DNA from: Candidatus Gemmiger faecigallinarum
GTDB lineage: Bacteria; Bacillota; Clostridia; Oscillospirales; Ruminococcaceae
Assembly (NCBI GenBank): GCA_019120395.1
Contig: DWVD01000080.1
Location: 1 to 48,406 of the forward strand
Direction of reading: 5' to 3'
Length of the DNA: 48,406 nt
Position 1 is the stretch's first letter. The number at the start of each line of letters is the position of its first letter. The notes beneath the pieces are model-generated. The model saw only the letters and a list, made by a program, of their open reading frames with translations. It was not told the origin of the DNA and ran no database searches. A program made the translations under genes and the position numbers. Below are positions 47,150-48,406 of this stretch, in pieces.

Positions 47150-47434
47150 GTTGACGGGGAGAAAGCGACCCCAGGTCCCAGCTGTAGAGAGCCGCCGGTT
47201 GGTGCAAGGCGGTGCGGGCGGGTTCGCGTCACTGGCCCCTGAGCAGCCGCGCTGAGCGCAAAAGCGTTAGGCGCGGACGGAACCTGACCGTTATCATGCA
47301 GGCGCGATTCGCTTCGGCTGATCGTACAGAGGGGCCGCCGTCAGGCGGCAACGAGAGTGGTACCGCGGGTACGGCAATTTTCAAGATTTGCTCCCGTCTC
47401 TCAAAGGCAACGTGCCTTTGAGGGGCGGGTTTTT
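47150..47434 (+). ncRNA. T-box leader (leucine, apparent CUG specifier)
   Basis: Stem I starts near 47150 with AGAGAGC (about 47185) and GGTTGGTGCAAGGC typical of the distal end. The specifier loop appears as TCA-CTG-GCC-CCTGAGC, so the codon is CTG at 47232-47234. The T-box element is AGAGTGGTACCGCGGG with UGGU at 47358-47361, able to pair with a tRNA ending ACCA. The terminator is TCTCAAAGGCA/TGCCTTTGAGG plus CCCG/CGGG, then GTTTTTG (47393-47434). Uncharged tRNA-Leu should favour read-through into leuA. Confidence 0.92.
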
Positions 47435-47536
47435 GTTTACCCGTTTTTCCCTCCAAAGGCAGCACACGGGCGCCGCCCGCCCCACGGCGGCGCGGCCACA
47501 GGCGGCGCGGGGGCAAAGCCCCGCCGCCCTGCTTGA

Positions 47537-48406
<870 letters not shown>

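Overview
The window looks like chromosome from a GC-rich, low-GC-phylum-type gut anaerobe of the Oscillospiraceae (Faecalibacterium / Gemmiger / Subdoligranulum-like). This rests on inference from protein style: an ATP-type PEP carboxykinase, a type-2 LeuA behind a T-box leader, a peptidase T, Firmicutes-style AAGGAGG ribosome binding sites and very GC-rich codon use. I could run no database search, so the genus is a guess.

Layout. 1-14.9 kb is ordinary chromosome. It holds the 3' end of pckA, an EcsC-like SHOCT protein, the CCA-adding enzyme with a small partner, and a DUF218/endonuclease-phosphatase pair. A TfoX-like protein and a MerR-type regulator with membrane tail follow, then a glycosyltransferase with a HAD phosphatase. 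The stretch ends with nicotinate phosphoribosyltransferase, a D-Ala-D-Ala carboxypeptidase, an XRE regulator/membrane protein pair and a class I glutamine amidotransferase-like peptidase. Then come tRNA-Leu(CAG) and tRNA-Thr(TGT), each with a promoter and an intrinsic terminator.

15.65-25.4 kb is an integrated accessory element with no capsid, tail or conjugation genes. It encodes a tyrosine integrase and a lambda-like divergent switch: an XRE repressor facing two XRE genes across a three-dyad operator. A tightly overlapping leftward operon follows, with small proteins, a DUF3987 replication-type protein, two Cys-rich mini-proteins and its own sigma-70-like factor. A separate ribbon-helix-helix/zeta-toxin pair reads rightward. 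The element also carries repeat families found nowhere else in the window: 9-bp GTSACTWWA tandem units in three clusters, four copies of a roughly 20-bp GC-rich iteron in a 1-kb gene-free segment, and strong over-representation of CCCGSCGGG. Next to the integrase lies a 3' fragment of a tRNA-Leu, the expected kind of att scar. The ensemble resembles a phage satellite or small self-replicating island with its own transcription factor.

25.7-36.6 kb is chromosome again. A polar amino-acid ABC importer lies behind a consensus promoter and an attenuator-like hairpin, and is followed by a cytidylate-kinase-like protein. A LysR gene diverges from a MarR gene plus heterodimeric ABC exporter operon, and peptidase T follows.

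36.8-47.0 kb is a surface-polysaccharide operon: CapE, CapF and a WecB/CapG-type epimerase (UDP-N-acetyl-L-fucosamine synthesis), a WbuB-like transferase, and a GT2 with a DUF2304 partner. An MBOAT acyltransferase with an SGNH/DltD-like partner and a LURP-one protein close the operon. The window ends in leuA under a T-box whose apparent specifier is CUG. The matching tRNA-Leu(CAG) is encoded at 15.0 kb.
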